Assembly (NCBI RefSeq): GCF_016879755.1
Contig: NZ_WOFU01000009.1
Coordinates: 62,001-126,000, forward strand
Source: Bacillus sp. B15-48
GTDB taxonomy: Bacteria; Bacillota; Bacilli; Bacillales; Cytobacillaceae
Length of the DNA: 64,000 bases
Direction of reading: 5' to 3'
Each line of letters opens with the position of its first letter. Within the stretch, counting starts at the first letter, position 1. The position numbers and the translations under genes were made by a program. Below, in pieces: positions 30,384 through 39,504 of the stretch. The notes beneath the pieces were generated by a model. That model was not told the origin of the DNA. It searched no databases and saw only the letters and a list, made by a program, of their open reading frames with translations.

Positions 30384-31046
30384 ATTAATACCAAAAGCAC
30401 AAAACAGAAAGAACTCTTATCTGATATTATTTTTGATAAAATTAAGGAAAGAATAATAAATGGTGAATACTCTCCAGGGGTTCACCTTGTCGAAGCTGAC
30501 TTGGTAAATGAGTATTCTGTCAGTCGTACTAGCGTAAAAGAAGCACTTCGTAAGTTAGTTGAAGCTGGTATCGCCGAGCTGGTTCCACATCGAGGGGTAA
30601 TGGTAAGGAAGATTAGCCTTTCAGAATTAGCAGATTATTATACCGTTATGGCACGACTTGAATCCCTAGCAATAAGATTCGTAGCAGAAAACCATGATTC
30701 TAAAATGATCGAAGAGCTACAAGAAATCCTCGAACAGGATAAGCAAGCTGTTTCAGCCGGTAATTATGTGCAACATAGAAAAAAGTTGCTAGAATTCCGT
30801 CACAAGATAGCCGAGTTTTCAGGAAATGGTCCACTTTGTGAAATAATTAAACGGATCCATACAATAACTTCTATTAACAGTAGACCTTTCGAATATGCAA
30901 TGCAATCAGCAATTGAAAATCATTCTATTATGCTGAATGCAATCATTAATTCCGATGCTGACCTAGCTGAAGCAACAATGGAAAATGCAATAAAAGGAGG
31001 CCTTGAGTTTTTAAGAAATAATATTGTAAATTCAAACAATCAATAA
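30384..31046 (+). CDS. GntR/FadR-family regulator with apparent ATT start
   Basis: 220 residues if translation begins at ATT 30384, 9 nt after GAAGGGGG. No ATG, GTG or TTG fits upstream of the DNA-binding domain. The next TTG (30501) would delete half of the winged helix (DIIFDKIKERIINGEYSPG, then VEADLVNEYSVSRTSVKEAL and LRKLVEAGIAELVPHRGVMV). Residues ~85-215 are an FCD ligand domain. Divergent from the catabolic cluster, it is probably its ligand-responsive repressor. ATT starts are rare (infC is the known case), so a mutated start is possible. Confidence 0.8.
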   Translation: MNTKSTKQKELLSDIIFDKIKERIINGEYSPGVHLVEADLVNEYSVSRTSVKEALRKLVEAGIAELVPHRGVMVRKISLSELADYYTVMARLESLAIRFVAENHDSKMIEELQEILEQDKQAVSAGNYVQHRKKLLEFRHKIAEFSGNGPLCEIIKRIHTITSINSRPFEYAMQSAIENHSIMLNAIINSDADLAEATMENAIKGGLEFLRNNIVNSNNQ

Positions 31047-31231
31047 ATGTAACAAAGCTCTTAACATATGTCGGAAGCTCACTGGGCCGCGAACCCGTCG
31101 CTATGATAGCATTTTTGAAGATATAGGTTTGAGCTGAGTTCTCTCCTATAACTCTTAAAGAACTGGTGTCAATAAAAAAAGCTTCGCCGGATTGCGTACT
31201 TGTACGATTCGCAGCGCAAAAGGTGGAAAAA

Positions 31232-31270
31232 ACAAAAGGAAAGCAGCCGTGACGGCTCCTTTCCTTTTGT
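31232..31270. terminator. Very strong bidirectional terminator
   Basis: ACAAAAGGAAAG-AGCCG pairs with CGGCT-CTTTCCTTTTGT, 18 bp with one mismatch and a TGA loop, between the GntR gene and the converging acetyltransferase. Confidence 0.85.
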
Positions 31271-31380
31271 CTTCTATTCGTTTTTGTTTTCCGAGAATTT
31301 CGGTTCAGACCCCGTTCATAGAATTTAGGCTTTAAGTCTTTCCGCCTAACTTCTCAAGCTTTTCTGCAAAACACCTTTTA

Positions 31381-31848
31381 CTATATCTGTTTCATCATAG
31401 AGACAACCTTTATATTTACACCATTTGGCTTATGTAGGATTTCCTCATCAAAAACCCTGTATCCGATCGAACGATATAGTTGAATATTTTTTGGAACAGT
31501 CTTACGAACTTTACACAGTAATGTAGAGATTTCTTTATTTTTTGCATAAATTTCCAGGTGTTTTAATATTTCTTTTGCAATACCCTGTCCTTGTTTTTCT
31601 GGTATTACCGACAATCTAAAAAAATAAAGGCCATTTTGTATGAATTTAAAACGAACCATTCCTATTGGCTGTTCATCATCATAAGCAATGAAGCCCTTCT
31701 CATTTTCCATTAAAGCTGTTGATATGGATTCGACTGTTTCCTCTAAAGCACTTGATGGAGGCTCTTCATTTTCATATTCCAAAAATGCCTTAATCATTAA
31801 CTCATGAATGATTGGTGCATCAGATGCATCTGCAAGTTTAAATTCCAT
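31381..31848 (-). CDS. GNAT-family N-acetyltransferase
   Basis: 155 residues starting MEFKLADASD after GGGAGGGG. Acetyl-CoA binding region LSVIPEKQGQGIAKEILKHL is the canonical R/Q-x-x-G-x-G/A motif; GFIAYDDEQPIGMVRF and the C-terminal YRSIGYRVFDEE strand complete the fold. Substrate unknown. Single gene between a shared terminator and a hairpin repeat. Confidence 0.85.
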   Translation of the reverse strand: MEFKLADASDAPIIHELMIKAFLEYENEEPPSSALEETVESISTALMENEKGFIAYDDEQPIGMVRFKFIQNGLYFFRLSVIPEKQGQGIAKEILKHLEIYAKNKEISTLLCKVRKTVPKNIQLYRSIGYRVFDEEILHKPNGVNIKVVSMMKQI

Positions 31849-31983
31849 TTTTAACCCCCCTCCCAACAATAAAATGAATGTATTGCATTCCCTTTTTATT
31901 TTACTAAACTAATACGTTTGGTGAAAAAATCCCTTGTTACACTAGTCTTTTTTGAAATTAGCTGAACGGTCAAGTTGCAAAAA

Positions 31984-32023
31984 GGTCCCACACTGAAGTA
32001 ATGTTTTACCTCACCGTGGGACC
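31984..32023. repeat. GGGTC-hairpin family, copy b
   Basis: GGTCCCAC pairs perfectly with GTGGGACC, enclosing TGAAGTAATGTTTTACCTCA. It sits directly after the SGNH-hydrolase stop codon and could act as its terminator. Confidence 0.75.
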
Positions 32024-32040
32024 TCTATTCCCGTTGATCC

Positions 32041-32742
32041 CTAGCCATCCAATTTCAGCATAACTTCGTAAAGTCGGTCGGCGATTAATTGGTAACCGGC
32101 ACTGTTTGGATGAAGGGCATCGCTAAAATGGTTGTTAGTAGTAAAAAGGTCAAGAGTTGGAACAAAGTAGGTTTGCGTGTAGCCATTCGTAACCGTATGA
32201 ATTTCTTCATTCCAATGCTCAATTAATTGGAGTATTTTTTTAGCGTCTTCAGATTCATGATATGGATGATATAAACCTAAAACGAGGATGGGAGCAGTTT
32301 GATTTTTATTTCTCAAGTGTTCTAAAATCTTATGAAGATTTGCCGTGAATTTTGCTTCCCCTATCCCCATTCTTTTTTCATCTATTTTATTAAAATTGTA
32401 GCCTGCACTTCTTCTAAAATCATTTGTACCTATGTAGAGAATAAGATAATCCGCTGCTTTTATCTCCTTGTTTATTTTATCGCGATCCAACTGAGCCAAA
32501 ATATTATCCGTTGTGTATTTTGGGACAGCAAAATTGCTAATTTGTACAGCTACATTCTTTTTCTTTTCTAACAGAGCTTTCACTCTTTCCATATAGCCTT
32601 GCTTAGATGGGTCACCCGTTCCATGTGTGATGGAATCACCGAGAGCCGTCAGCTTTAGATCAGCTGAACGAGCAGAGGAATAGTGAATAGTAGCACCTAA
32701 AATCACTAATGTGAAACAAAACAAAATTACGTATTTTTTCAT
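32041..32742 (-). CDS. Secreted SGNH/GDSL-family hydrolase
   Basis: 233 residues from the ATG 8 nt after TTAGGAG; a longer in-frame start would spoil the signal peptide (KKYVILFCFTLVILGATIHY). Block I TALGDSITHGTGDP gives the Ser nucleophile, block III is LYIGTNDFRR, and block V DALHPNSAGY gives Asp/His. Likely an extracytoplasmic esterase or lipase of the YpmR/SGNH type. The ribosome site is inside the 3' arm of a terminator-like hairpin. Confidence 0.9.
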   Translation of the reverse strand: MKKYVILFCFTLVILGATIHYSSARSADLKLTALGDSITHGTGDPSKQGYMERVKALLEKKKNVAVQISNFAVPKYTTDNILAQLDRDKINKEIKAADYLILYIGTNDFRRSAGYNFNKIDEKRMGIGEAKFTANLHKILEHLRNKNQTAPILVLGLYHPYHESEDAKKILQLIEHWNEEIHTVTNGYTQTYFVPTLDLFTTNNHFSDALHPNSAGYQLIADRLYEVMLKLDG

Positions 32743-32746
32743 CAGA

Positions 32747-32778
32747 AAAACTCCTAACCTTTTCGTATTAGGAGTTTT
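32747..32778 (-). terminator. Terminator hairpin that contains the next gene's ribosome site
   Basis: AAAACTCCTAA and TTAGGAGTTTT form an 11-bp perfect stem, followed by TTTTT-CTG-ATG. The 3' arm TTAGGAG is the Shine-Dalgarno of the SGNH hydrolase gene, so folding would end upstream transcripts and hide the ribosome site. Confidence 0.65.
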
Positions 32779-32819
32779 CCCTACAAATCTTTTCTTCATG
32801 TAATTTCTCGTTAAGTTCT

Positions 32820-33839
32820 TCAGTATCGCTTATCATAGCCAGAATCTAACCTATATCTTGTGAAATATGAACTTTTCAATTCGACAAATGGCTCTGATAT
32901 CCGGCGAACCAGCTTACTTGAAAGAAAAGCAATTAATAAAAGGGACAGAAAAATTAAAACAATAATTTGTTCCGATTCACTTAGATAACCAACTAATTCG
33001 CTACTTCTAAAATACCTCACAAAGAAACCATGTAATAAATAGACATAAATCGAACTTGTTCCCCACTTAGTGAAAAAATACCTTTGTCTTGGAACCAAAG
33101 CCAAGAAGCTTAACGTCGTCAGTAAAGTTAGTGCGTAAAGCGCCAAGCGAATAATCCCGCCATTCACGTAGGAATAATGAAGTGCCTCATACGGTCTTGA
33201 TCCAAACAACCATTTATAATCAAACCCTGGAAGCAAATAAACGGCAACAAATAGTGAAAATAATATGAAGAAAGAAGTATATTTAACCTTCCGATCTCGA
33301 ACTTTTTCAAATGTGTTTTTATTCAAGTAATAACCGAGCAAGAAGAATGGAAAAAAGACAAAAGTACGTGACAAGCTCAAAAAATGATTAATTTCATTAA
33401 AATACCCAACCCCAATTCCTATACCTACAGATAGGCTAAGCGCGAAAAGCGGTTTCCATTTTGTAAAAAGAAAAAGCATGACATTCCAGAAAAACAAGCT
33501 AAGCAAAAACCATAATGACCATTGTGGATTTAACGGATTTAATTCAATGACGCTACGTTCATTGATTAATACGTAATAGAGTGAATAGATCCCTTGAAAA
33601 ATTAAATATGGGATAATCAACTTCTTTGTTAACTTTTTATAATAGCCCGGTTTACGAAATCCCTTTGCAAAAAACCCTGATATTAAAATGAACGCTGGCA
33701 TGTGGAATGTATAAATCGTTGTGTACACTGTATAAATAAATTTATCTTCATGAATATACGACTGGATAAAGTGACCGAATACAACCAAGAAAATCAGTAA
33801 AAATTTGGCATTGTCATAATAAGCATCTCTGGTTTTCAT
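32820..33839 (-). CDS. Membrane acyltransferase (acyltransferase-3 family)
   Basis: 339 residues with about ten hydrophobic helices. The N-terminal RDAYYDNAKFLLIFLVVFGH (His after two acidic residues is typical of acyltransferase-3/OafA proteins) and YTFHMPAFILISGFFAKG are diagnostic. Such proteins acetylate sugars of exopolysaccharides or wall polymers at the membrane. It precedes the secreted SGNH hydrolase on the same strand; acyltransferase plus SGNH hydrolase is a common pairing in O-acetylation, so the two may work together. Confidence 0.88.
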   Translation of the reverse strand: MKTRDAYYDNAKFLLIFLVVFGHFIQSYIHEDKFIYTVYTTIYTFHMPAFILISGFFAKGFRKPGYYKKLTKKLIIPYLIFQGIYSLYYVLINERSVIELNPLNPQWSLWFLLSLFFWNVMLFLFTKWKPLFALSLSVGIGIGVGYFNEINHFLSLSRTFVFFPFFLLGYYLNKNTFEKVRDRKVKYTSFFILFSLFVAVYLLPGFDYKWLFGSRPYEALHYSYVNGGIIRLALYALTLLTTLSFLALVPRQRYFFTKWGTSSIYVYLLHGFFVRYFRSSELVGYLSESEQIIVLIFLSLLLIAFLSSKLVRRISEPFVELKSSYFTRYRLDSGYDKRY

Positions 33840-33880
33840 AACTACCTCCCCATTAATTTTATATCGTACATTCCCTTTTT

Positions 33881-34078
33881 CTATTCGTCTATAACTTTCG
33901 AGGAGTTGTAATCTGCTTTTGACCGTTTTAATATTTCTGTAAATGTTCTGTATTCATCTAACAATTTGATTACAGACATGGTTTGGTGGTTCAATGTCAG
34001 CGTCGGATCATCTTTTTTCACAATAAGTGGAGTGCTTAAATATACCCAGTATGTAATAAAAACCAACGAAACCTCCAT
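33881..34078 (-). CDS. Possible small membrane protein or fragment
   Basis: 65 residues from MEVSLVFITYWVYLSTPLIV, with one N-terminal hydrophobic segment and a charged tail (EYRTFTEILKRSKADYNSSK). The ribosome site is weak (GTAGGG adjoining the ATG). No family recognised; it may be a remnant. Confidence 0.35.
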   Translation of the reverse strand: MEVSLVFITYWVYLSTPLIVKKDDPTLTLNHQTMSVIKLLDEYRTFTEILKRSKADYNSSKVIDE

Positions 34079-34257
34079 CCCTACTCGTTCCCTAGGCAAT
34101 CAAGGTTTAAAAACATAGGACTTGCGAATAATGCCAGGCACATTATGTACACTTTGTGACATCAACATAATTATCATCTGATTTTAGGACTGGGCATTAT
34201 ATTTGTAACTATTCATTTCGTATCCAGCCATTACAATAAGGTCTAGGAATAATAAGA

Positions 34258-35250
34258 ATGATGAAATGGGGTATTATCTTGAACTTTCCACAATTAAAAA
34301 TTGGTCATATGACGCCTAACTTTCCGATTATACAAGGGGGAATGGGAGTAGGTATTTCTTTAAGCGGACTTGCTTCTGCTGTTGCAAATGCCGGTGGAAT
34401 TGGAATTATTTCAGGAACCGGGATTAGTTTGGATGAATTGCGATATCACATCAGGAAGGCGAAGGAATCCCTTCAGGGTGACGGCTATATTGGAGTCAAT
34501 GTGCTTTTTGCGATGAATGATTTTGCCGATAAAATGAAAATGGCGATCGAGGAAAAAGTTGATTTTATTATTTCAGGTGCTGGCATCTCAAGAGATATGT
34601 ACAGCTGGGGCAAGGAATCCGGCATTCCGGTGATTTCCATTGTTTCTTCAGCAAGGCTTGCAAAAATTTCAGAACGTCTTGGTGCTGCAGCCATTGTGGT
34701 AGAAGGCCGTGAAGCGGGTGGACATCTTGGCACCGACAGGCCATTATTCGATATTTTACCGGAAGTAGTGGCCGCCGTTAAGGTTCCCGTCATTGCTGCT
34801 GGAGGGATTATGACTGGGGAGGATCTCGCCCGTGCCATCCGGATGGGAGCATCTGGAGTTCAAATCGGAACAAGATTTGTTGCCAGCAACGAATGTGATG
34901 CTCCCTTATCGTTTAAAGAAAAATATGTACATGCAAAGAAAGAAGATATGGTAATGGTAAAAACAACGGTAGGATTAGAAGGCCGTGCAATAAGGAACCA
35001 CTTCACTGAACTAATATCCGATGATAAAAAGGTGAAAATCAAGAAGTGCATCGACTGCCTGAAAGATTGTTCTTACCGCTTCTGTACAATGGATTCTTTA
35101 ATCACATCAATGGATGGAGATTGCGAGAATGGGCTCGTTTTTGCGGGGGCCCGGGTAGATGAAATCAACGAAATTCTTCCTGTCCAAACCATCATCCACA
35201 ACATCATGACCGAATACAAAGCTAGTAATTCCAATCAGGCGATAAGCTGA
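34258..35250 (+). CDS. Nitronate monooxygenase-family flavoprotein
   Basis: 330 residues. FMN-binding barrel motifs: PIIQGGMGVGISLSGLASAV, NVLFAMNDFADKM, VEGREAGGHLGTD (catalytic His region), AAGGIMTGEDLARAIRMGA and GVQIGTRFVAS. The family covers nitronate monooxygenase (2-nitropropane dioxygenase) and FabK-like reductases; the C-terminal CIDCLKDCSYRFC cysteine cluster is a Firmicutes subgroup trait. The start is uncertain: ATG 34258 behind a weak TAGGA, or TTG 34279 giving NFPQLKIG. Confidence 0.85.
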   Translation: MMKWGIILNFPQLKIGHMTPNFPIIQGGMGVGISLSGLASAVANAGGIGIISGTGISLDELRYHIRKAKESLQGDGYIGVNVLFAMNDFADKMKMAIEEKVDFIISGAGISRDMYSWGKESGIPVISIVSSARLAKISERLGAAAIVVEGREAGGHLGTDRPLFDILPEVVAAVKVPVIAAGGIMTGEDLARAIRMGASGVQIGTRFVASNECDAPLSFKEKYVHAKKEDMVMVKTTVGLEGRAIRNHFTELISDDKKVKIKKCIDCLKDCSYRFCTMDSLITSMDGDCENGLVFAGARVDEINEILPVQTIIHNIMTEYKASNSNQAIS

Positions 35251-35316
35251 TTGATTAATCAGGGAAAAAGGGTCAGCATTTCGGCCCCATACAAATTATC
35301 ACCATAATTAGCATAG

Positions 35317-35350
35317 AAAAACGCACTGAGTTTTTAATCAGTGCGTTTTT
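35317..35350. terminator. Bidirectional terminator
   Basis: AAAAACGCACTGA and TCAGTGCGTTTTT, a perfect 13-bp stem between converging genes. Confidence 0.88.
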
Positions 35351-35406
35351 GCTCGAATTCTCTTTTCTTCTTCAACGTACCCGTCAGGTAAAGAACGATT
35401 ACAATA

Positions 35407-36126
35407 TCATTCTTGAATTCCAAATTCTAGTAGTTCTGAGATTGTTACAAAGGTATACCCTTCCTCAATTAACGAAGTAATAATTCCTTCTACTGAATTG
35501 AGCGATTCTCTCCTACTTTCATACATCACATGTAATAAAATGATGGAACCAGGTTTTATATTTTCGACAACATGGTTTACAATTTCATTTGAATCAGCAG
35601 CAATTTCGGGATAAGAATCAGGCTCTATATTCATAAAAATCGTAGTCCTATCTTGCTTGGATAGATAGTACGGTAACAAAACTAACCTTTTTCCAAAAGG
35701 TGGACGGAAAGTGATTTCTCCTTCATAACCGATTTGTCGAATTAACTCATCAGTTTTATCTATTTCATCTTTAATAAAAGATGGAGATTTAAAAACCATT
35801 CTTTGATGGGAATAGGAGTGATTTCCAATTTCGTGTCCTTCTTGCACGATTTTTTCTGCATCATCAAAATATTTTTCAATTTCATATCCTGTTAAGTAGA
35901 AAGTACCTTTCACATCATGTTTTCTTAATATTTCTAATATTTCATGTGTGTTTACCCCAGGACCATCATCAAAGGTTAAGGCTACTACTTTTTCGTTTGT
36001 GTCTATACTAGTAACTAAACCACCAAAGAATTGGAACTTTCTTGATTGAGATAACTCATTTAGCAAATAACCTACAGCAATCAATAATATGATTACAATG
36101 CTACTACTTATTATTATTTTTTTCAT
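35407..36126 (-). CDS. Membrane-anchored polysaccharide deacetylase
   Basis: 239 residues. N-terminal membrane anchor (KKIIISSSIVIILLIAVGYL), then the NodB domain: VALTFDDGPG (metal-binding/catalytic Asp pair), EIGNHSYSHQRM (the two zinc His), TFRPPFGKR and SIILLHVMYESR. It removes acetyl groups from peptidoglycan or another polysaccharide outside the membrane. The zinc triad Asp-His-His is intact. Single gene, followed by a terminator. Confidence 0.92.
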   Translation of the reverse strand: MKKIIISSSIVIILLIAVGYLLNELSQSRKFQFFGGLVTSIDTNEKVVALTFDDGPGVNTHEILEILRKHDVKGTFYLTGYEIEKYFDDAEKIVQEGHEIGNHSYSHQRMVFKSPSFIKDEIDKTDELIRQIGYEGEITFRPPFGKRLVLLPYYLSKQDRTTIFMNIEPDSYPEIAADSNEIVNHVVENIKPGSIILLHVMYESRRESLNSVEGIITSLIEEGYTFVTISELLEFGIQE

Positions 36127-36154
36127 ATGTCCCCCATAATTAAACTAGGCTAGT

Positions 36155-36205
36155 GGGTCAGTAGTCCCCAGCGAAGTAATTCTTTACTCACCGGGTACTG
36201 ACCCC
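36155..36205. repeat. GGGTC-hairpin family, copy c
   Basis: GGGTCAGTA pairs with TACTGACCC, enclosing GTCCCCAGCGAAGTAATTCT and TTACTCACCGGG. It lies in the intergenic space upstream of the deacetylase gene. Confidence 0.75.
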
Positions 36206-36325
36206 GAATTACAGGACGTATAATCCACTAATTCTTTTTTAATTTTAGTCATAGTTCAATAATACAAGCAACTTTTTTGAATCTGAATAAATTGATTAGT
36301 ATTTAGGGGGGATGGAGGTGAAACC

Positions 36326-36901
36326 ATGAATAAACCTAGATTCAAACATTCATTTATTAGTGAACAGGAATTTCGTTTAAGTAATGCCATGCGGTTAGTT
36401 TGGAAACAACACGTGTACTGGACAAGGATGACAATCAATAGCATCGTCTTTAATTTACCTGATTTAGACGCTGTTACCGCACGTTTACTCCGCAACGCTA
36501 CTGATATGGGCAATTTACTAAAGCCTTTCTATGGAAATAGAATAGCCGCAAAGTTCAGCGATTTAATCAGGGAACATCTGGTCATTGCTGCGGAACTTGT
36601 AACAGCCGCAAAAGCAGAAAATCAAAAAGCTGTTGCTGATGCACAGAGAAGATGGTTCGCAAATGGAGAAGAAATTGCCGAATTCCTAAGTAGAATAAAT
36701 CCGTTTATAGAAAGAGATGAATTTCAAGAAATGTTTTTCGAGCACCTGGAACTTACTATAGAGGAAGCATTATTTATACTTCAAAAAAAATTTCAATCAA
36801 GTATTGATGTGTTTGATGAAATTGAATTGCAAACTTTACAAATGGCGGACACAATCACGAATGCAATTGTGAAACAATTCCCCAGAAAGTTTCGAAAATA
36901 G
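36326..36901 (+). CDS. Alpha-helical hypothetical protein, conserved in Bacillus
   Basis: 191 residues with a strong ribosome site (GGAGGTG). Entirely helical by composition: KQHVYWTRMTINSIVFNLPD, TARLLRNATDMGNLLKPFYG, REHLVIAAELVTAAKAENQK. Repeated Trp/His/Glu positions recall small metal-binding bundles, but I cannot name a domain. No signal peptide. The neighbour DUF2935 protein is also a predicted helical bundle, so a shared role is possible. Confidence 0.75.
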   Translation: MNKPRFKHSFISEQEFRLSNAMRLVWKQHVYWTRMTINSIVFNLPDLDAVTARLLRNATDMGNLLKPFYGNRIAAKFSDLIREHLVIAAELVTAAKAENQKAVADAQRRWFANGEEIAEFLSRINPFIERDEFQEMFFEHLELTIEEALFILQKKFQSSIDVFDEIELQTLQMADTITNAIVKQFPRKFRK

Positions 36902-36990
36902 AGCTCCTGATAGCACCAAAAGATAATTAATAGCACTAAATAATGTCCATGCATTCCATTTCCTACTAGAATCGATGGACCAGAATAAGC

Positions 36991-37202
36991 CTAATAATAG
37001 TGCGTATGCCCATTTTCAAAGACAACATATCCCTCATTGTAATGAATATAGTATAATCCTGAGTTCCTATAGGAGGTGAAGTAACATCCGAGCATTGATG
37101 AACATGCCCAGCATCAACTGAGGTATAATCAACCGAACCATGATTGTGATGTGGGACAAACCCGACTACAAAATCATTTTCACCCACCTTTGCCATTTCC
37201 AT
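36991..37202 (-). pseudogene. YmaF-family gene with a frameshift
   Basis: Begins MEMAKVGENDFVVGFVPHHN, then HGSVDYTSVDAGHVHQCSDV, with the HxH spacing of YmaF proteins. After TSPPIG this frame loses similarity, while a shifted frame continues YRNSGLYYIHYNEGYVVFEN-GHTHYY and stops at 36991. One indel around 37070-37080 therefore breaks the gene, unless it is a sequencing error. YmaF function is unknown. Confidence 0.6.
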
Positions 37203-37259
37203 ATCTCCTCATTCATATCTACACCAAATCCTTTAACATAAAAAATCTTAAATCTATTT

Positions 37260-38048
37260 TCAATTTTTTTGCAGGTTAGCTTCAAATAAATCGATGATTT
37301 CTAGAAATCTTTCTGCTTCTCTAAATGTATGGTCAGCTAAAAGTGGGTGAATATTGCTCTTAATGCGACATGCTTCAATTAATTCCCTTGCTGTCTTCTT
37401 GAAATCCCTTAAGGAAGCAACCGATACTTTATTTTGATTTAAAAATTGGCTCAAAATAGGTTTAGTTTCTGATTGTGGACTCATAGAGTCTAAATCAACC
37501 GCTTGAAACATCAATTGGTCGAAATCATAGCTAAATTCCCTTGCTTGTTCTACCAGTTTTCTTTCAGAGGGGTCTAATAGATGACCGATAAACTTTGCAT
37601 GGTCTGCCATAATTTTCAAGAAGAAAACATTTTCTTGAATGACAGTATCTTGTTCTGGGGCAAGCTTCCCTTCATTTAAATCTTTTAAGCGATTAGCAAA
37701 ATATGCTGCTTCTCTACTTATATGATCAACTAACAAAGGGTAGTTATTATGACGGATTTGGCAATTTAGAGTTAAGCCTAACACCTTTCGTTTGTAGCTC
37801 CATATTGCAGCAGCAGCTTGGTAAACTTCACTATTAAAGGCTTGAACTTGACGTAAATCTGAATTTACCGTAAATGTAGCTAACCTTTCTTCAATCCTTT
37901 CGAACAATGAAATAAACTGCCGAGCTTCATCAATAAGTTGTGACTGTTCATAAGTAAAACCCAAGCTTAAAAATAACGCATGTTCTTTCATAATCCTAGA
38001 CCAAAATCGGATTTCGTCTAATGACCGCGCCACTATTGGATTTGCCAT
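37260..38048 (-). CDS. DUF2935 protein
   Basis: 262 residues from an ATG after AAGGGGGG. Two related helical halves, each with FWSRIMKEHALFL / FFLKIMADHAKFI and later DHISREAAYFANRL / DHTFREAERFLEII, show the internal duplication of DUF2935. The paired His/Glu residues suggest a di-metal four-helix bundle. Biological role unknown. No signal peptide. Confidence 0.88.
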   Translation of the reverse strand: MANPIVARSLDEIRFWSRIMKEHALFLSLGFTYEQSQLIDEARQFISLFERIEERLATFTVNSDLRQVQAFNSEVYQAAAAIWSYKRKVLGLTLNCQIRHNNYPLLVDHISREAAYFANRLKDLNEGKLAPEQDTVIQENVFFLKIMADHAKFIGHLLDPSERKLVEQAREFSYDFDQLMFQAVDLDSMSPQSETKPILSQFLNQNKVSVASLRDFKKTARELIEACRIKSNIHPLLADHTFREAERFLEIIDLFEANLQKN

Positions 38049-38591
38049 ATTATTCCCCCCTTATTTACCACTCCCTTCCTAAATATATACGTGATAATTT
38101 GTACTAATTCGTGATTATCTTCTTCAATGTTTTTTGTCAATATTTAATTTTAATTTAATGAGAAATTTAAAACATCTTTAGCAAGTCTGCCCCGTTGGAT
38201 TTGTCACAGGCACGGCCCGATGAATCTCGTTCATAGGTGTGTTCCACGAAGAAAAGATGTCAAACATCACCCGAAAAATGGATGACACCTGACATCTATG
38301 ACGTTTTAAATATTGAGTAGGTTGTTTGTTATTTGAGAATTCCTAAAGAACAAAGGAACCTTTGGTGACATAATAAAATTATCATCTCCTTATAAAAATT
38401 ATGATTAATATTGAGGTTCTGACTATCAACTCTCAAAATACTCAACAATCTCAGGAAAAAAGGCCAGACCCAAGAATATGAACTTATCTATACCTTCTAA
38501 TCAATCATTGAATAAAAAGACTGATTATACTAAACTGAATGTATCTTTGAATATTTTAATATTTTAAAAAACGAATCATAAGGAGCATATC
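38049..38591. other. Intergenic region with a hairpin
   Basis: No gene seen. AGATGTCA (38255) and TGACATCT (38290) form a stem with further pairing inside (ATC/GAT). Around 38180 is GC-richer sequence without coding features. The downstream gene has AAGGAG before its ATG. Confidence 0.4.
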
Positions 38592-39362
38592 ATGACAAAT
38601 ATTGATTTTGAACAATTGGAAGCCTATCGCAACAAGCTTCTCACTCACCCGATTTACCAAGAAATTTCTACACCAGAAAGAGTCAAAGTTTTTATGAAAC
38701 ATCATGTGTTTGCTGTCTGGGATTTTATGAGTCTACTTAAAAGACTACAAAAGTCCGTAACCAATGTGGATGTTCCATGGTTTCCAGCTCAGAATTCGAA
38801 TTTTGCACGTTTTATTAATGAGATTGTGCTTGGTGAAGAATCTGATATTGATGGGAAAGGCGGCTACAGCAGTCACTTCGGCCTCTATTTAGAAGCAATG
38901 GAAGAATGTGGGGCTGATGTACAATTGATTCAAACATTCATTGCCCACCTACAAGAGGGGCTGCACTATACAGAGGCATTAGAAAAAACGGATGGGCTGA
39001 ATCAACAGACAAAAGACTTTATCAATTTTAATTTAGACTTAGCATTAAATGGTGAAATTTATGAAGTCGCCGCAGCTTTTTTCTATGGAAGAGAAGGATT
39101 GATTCCTGAGATGTTCCAACCATTAATTGATTCACTCAAGGAGTCTGGAGCCTCAAGTGAAAGATTAAACTTTTACCTCAACCGACACATCGAAGTCGAT
39201 GAAGATCATCACGGACCACTCGCTGAGAAATTATTAATCGAACTGTGTGGAAATGATCAAGAAAAATTGAAGCGCTCCATGGAAATTGGCGAAAAATGCT
39301 TTGAATCACGCGCAAAACTATGGGATGGCATCTTAGACGAAATGAAAGCTAGCAATCTATAA
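38592..39362 (+). CDS. DUF3050 protein (heme-oxygenase-like fold)
   Basis: 256 residues. RVKVFMKHHVFAVWDFMSLL, PWFPAQNSNFARFINEIVLG, EESDIDGKGGYSSHFGLYLE, VAAAFFYGREGLIPEMFQ and NRHIEVDEDHHGPLAE are the conserved blocks of DUF3050, with several His/Glu residues placed like a metal site in the heme-oxygenase-like di-iron group. Activity is not established. Single gene with a strong ribosome site. Confidence 0.85.
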   Translation: MTNIDFEQLEAYRNKLLTHPIYQEISTPERVKVFMKHHVFAVWDFMSLLKRLQKSVTNVDVPWFPAQNSNFARFINEIVLGEESDIDGKGGYSSHFGLYLEAMEECGADVQLIQTFIAHLQEGLHYTEALEKTDGLNQQTKDFINFNLDLALNGEIYEVAAAFFYGREGLIPEMFQPLIDSLKESGASSERLNFYLNRHIEVDEDHHGPLAEKLLIELCGNDQEKLKRSMEIGEKCFESRAKLWDGILDEMKASNL

Positions 39363-39504
39363 TTTAAAGAACAAAAGTGGAAGCTCCTTGGTCAGCACAA
39401 ACAAGCGCTGGAGGGTCGGTTACCTGAAGTCAAGCGGAAATCGAATTTAATTTCCAGAGGCGAAGACCTCGATGTTTAGCCTTATCCCACTCGTCCTGTA
39501 AATG

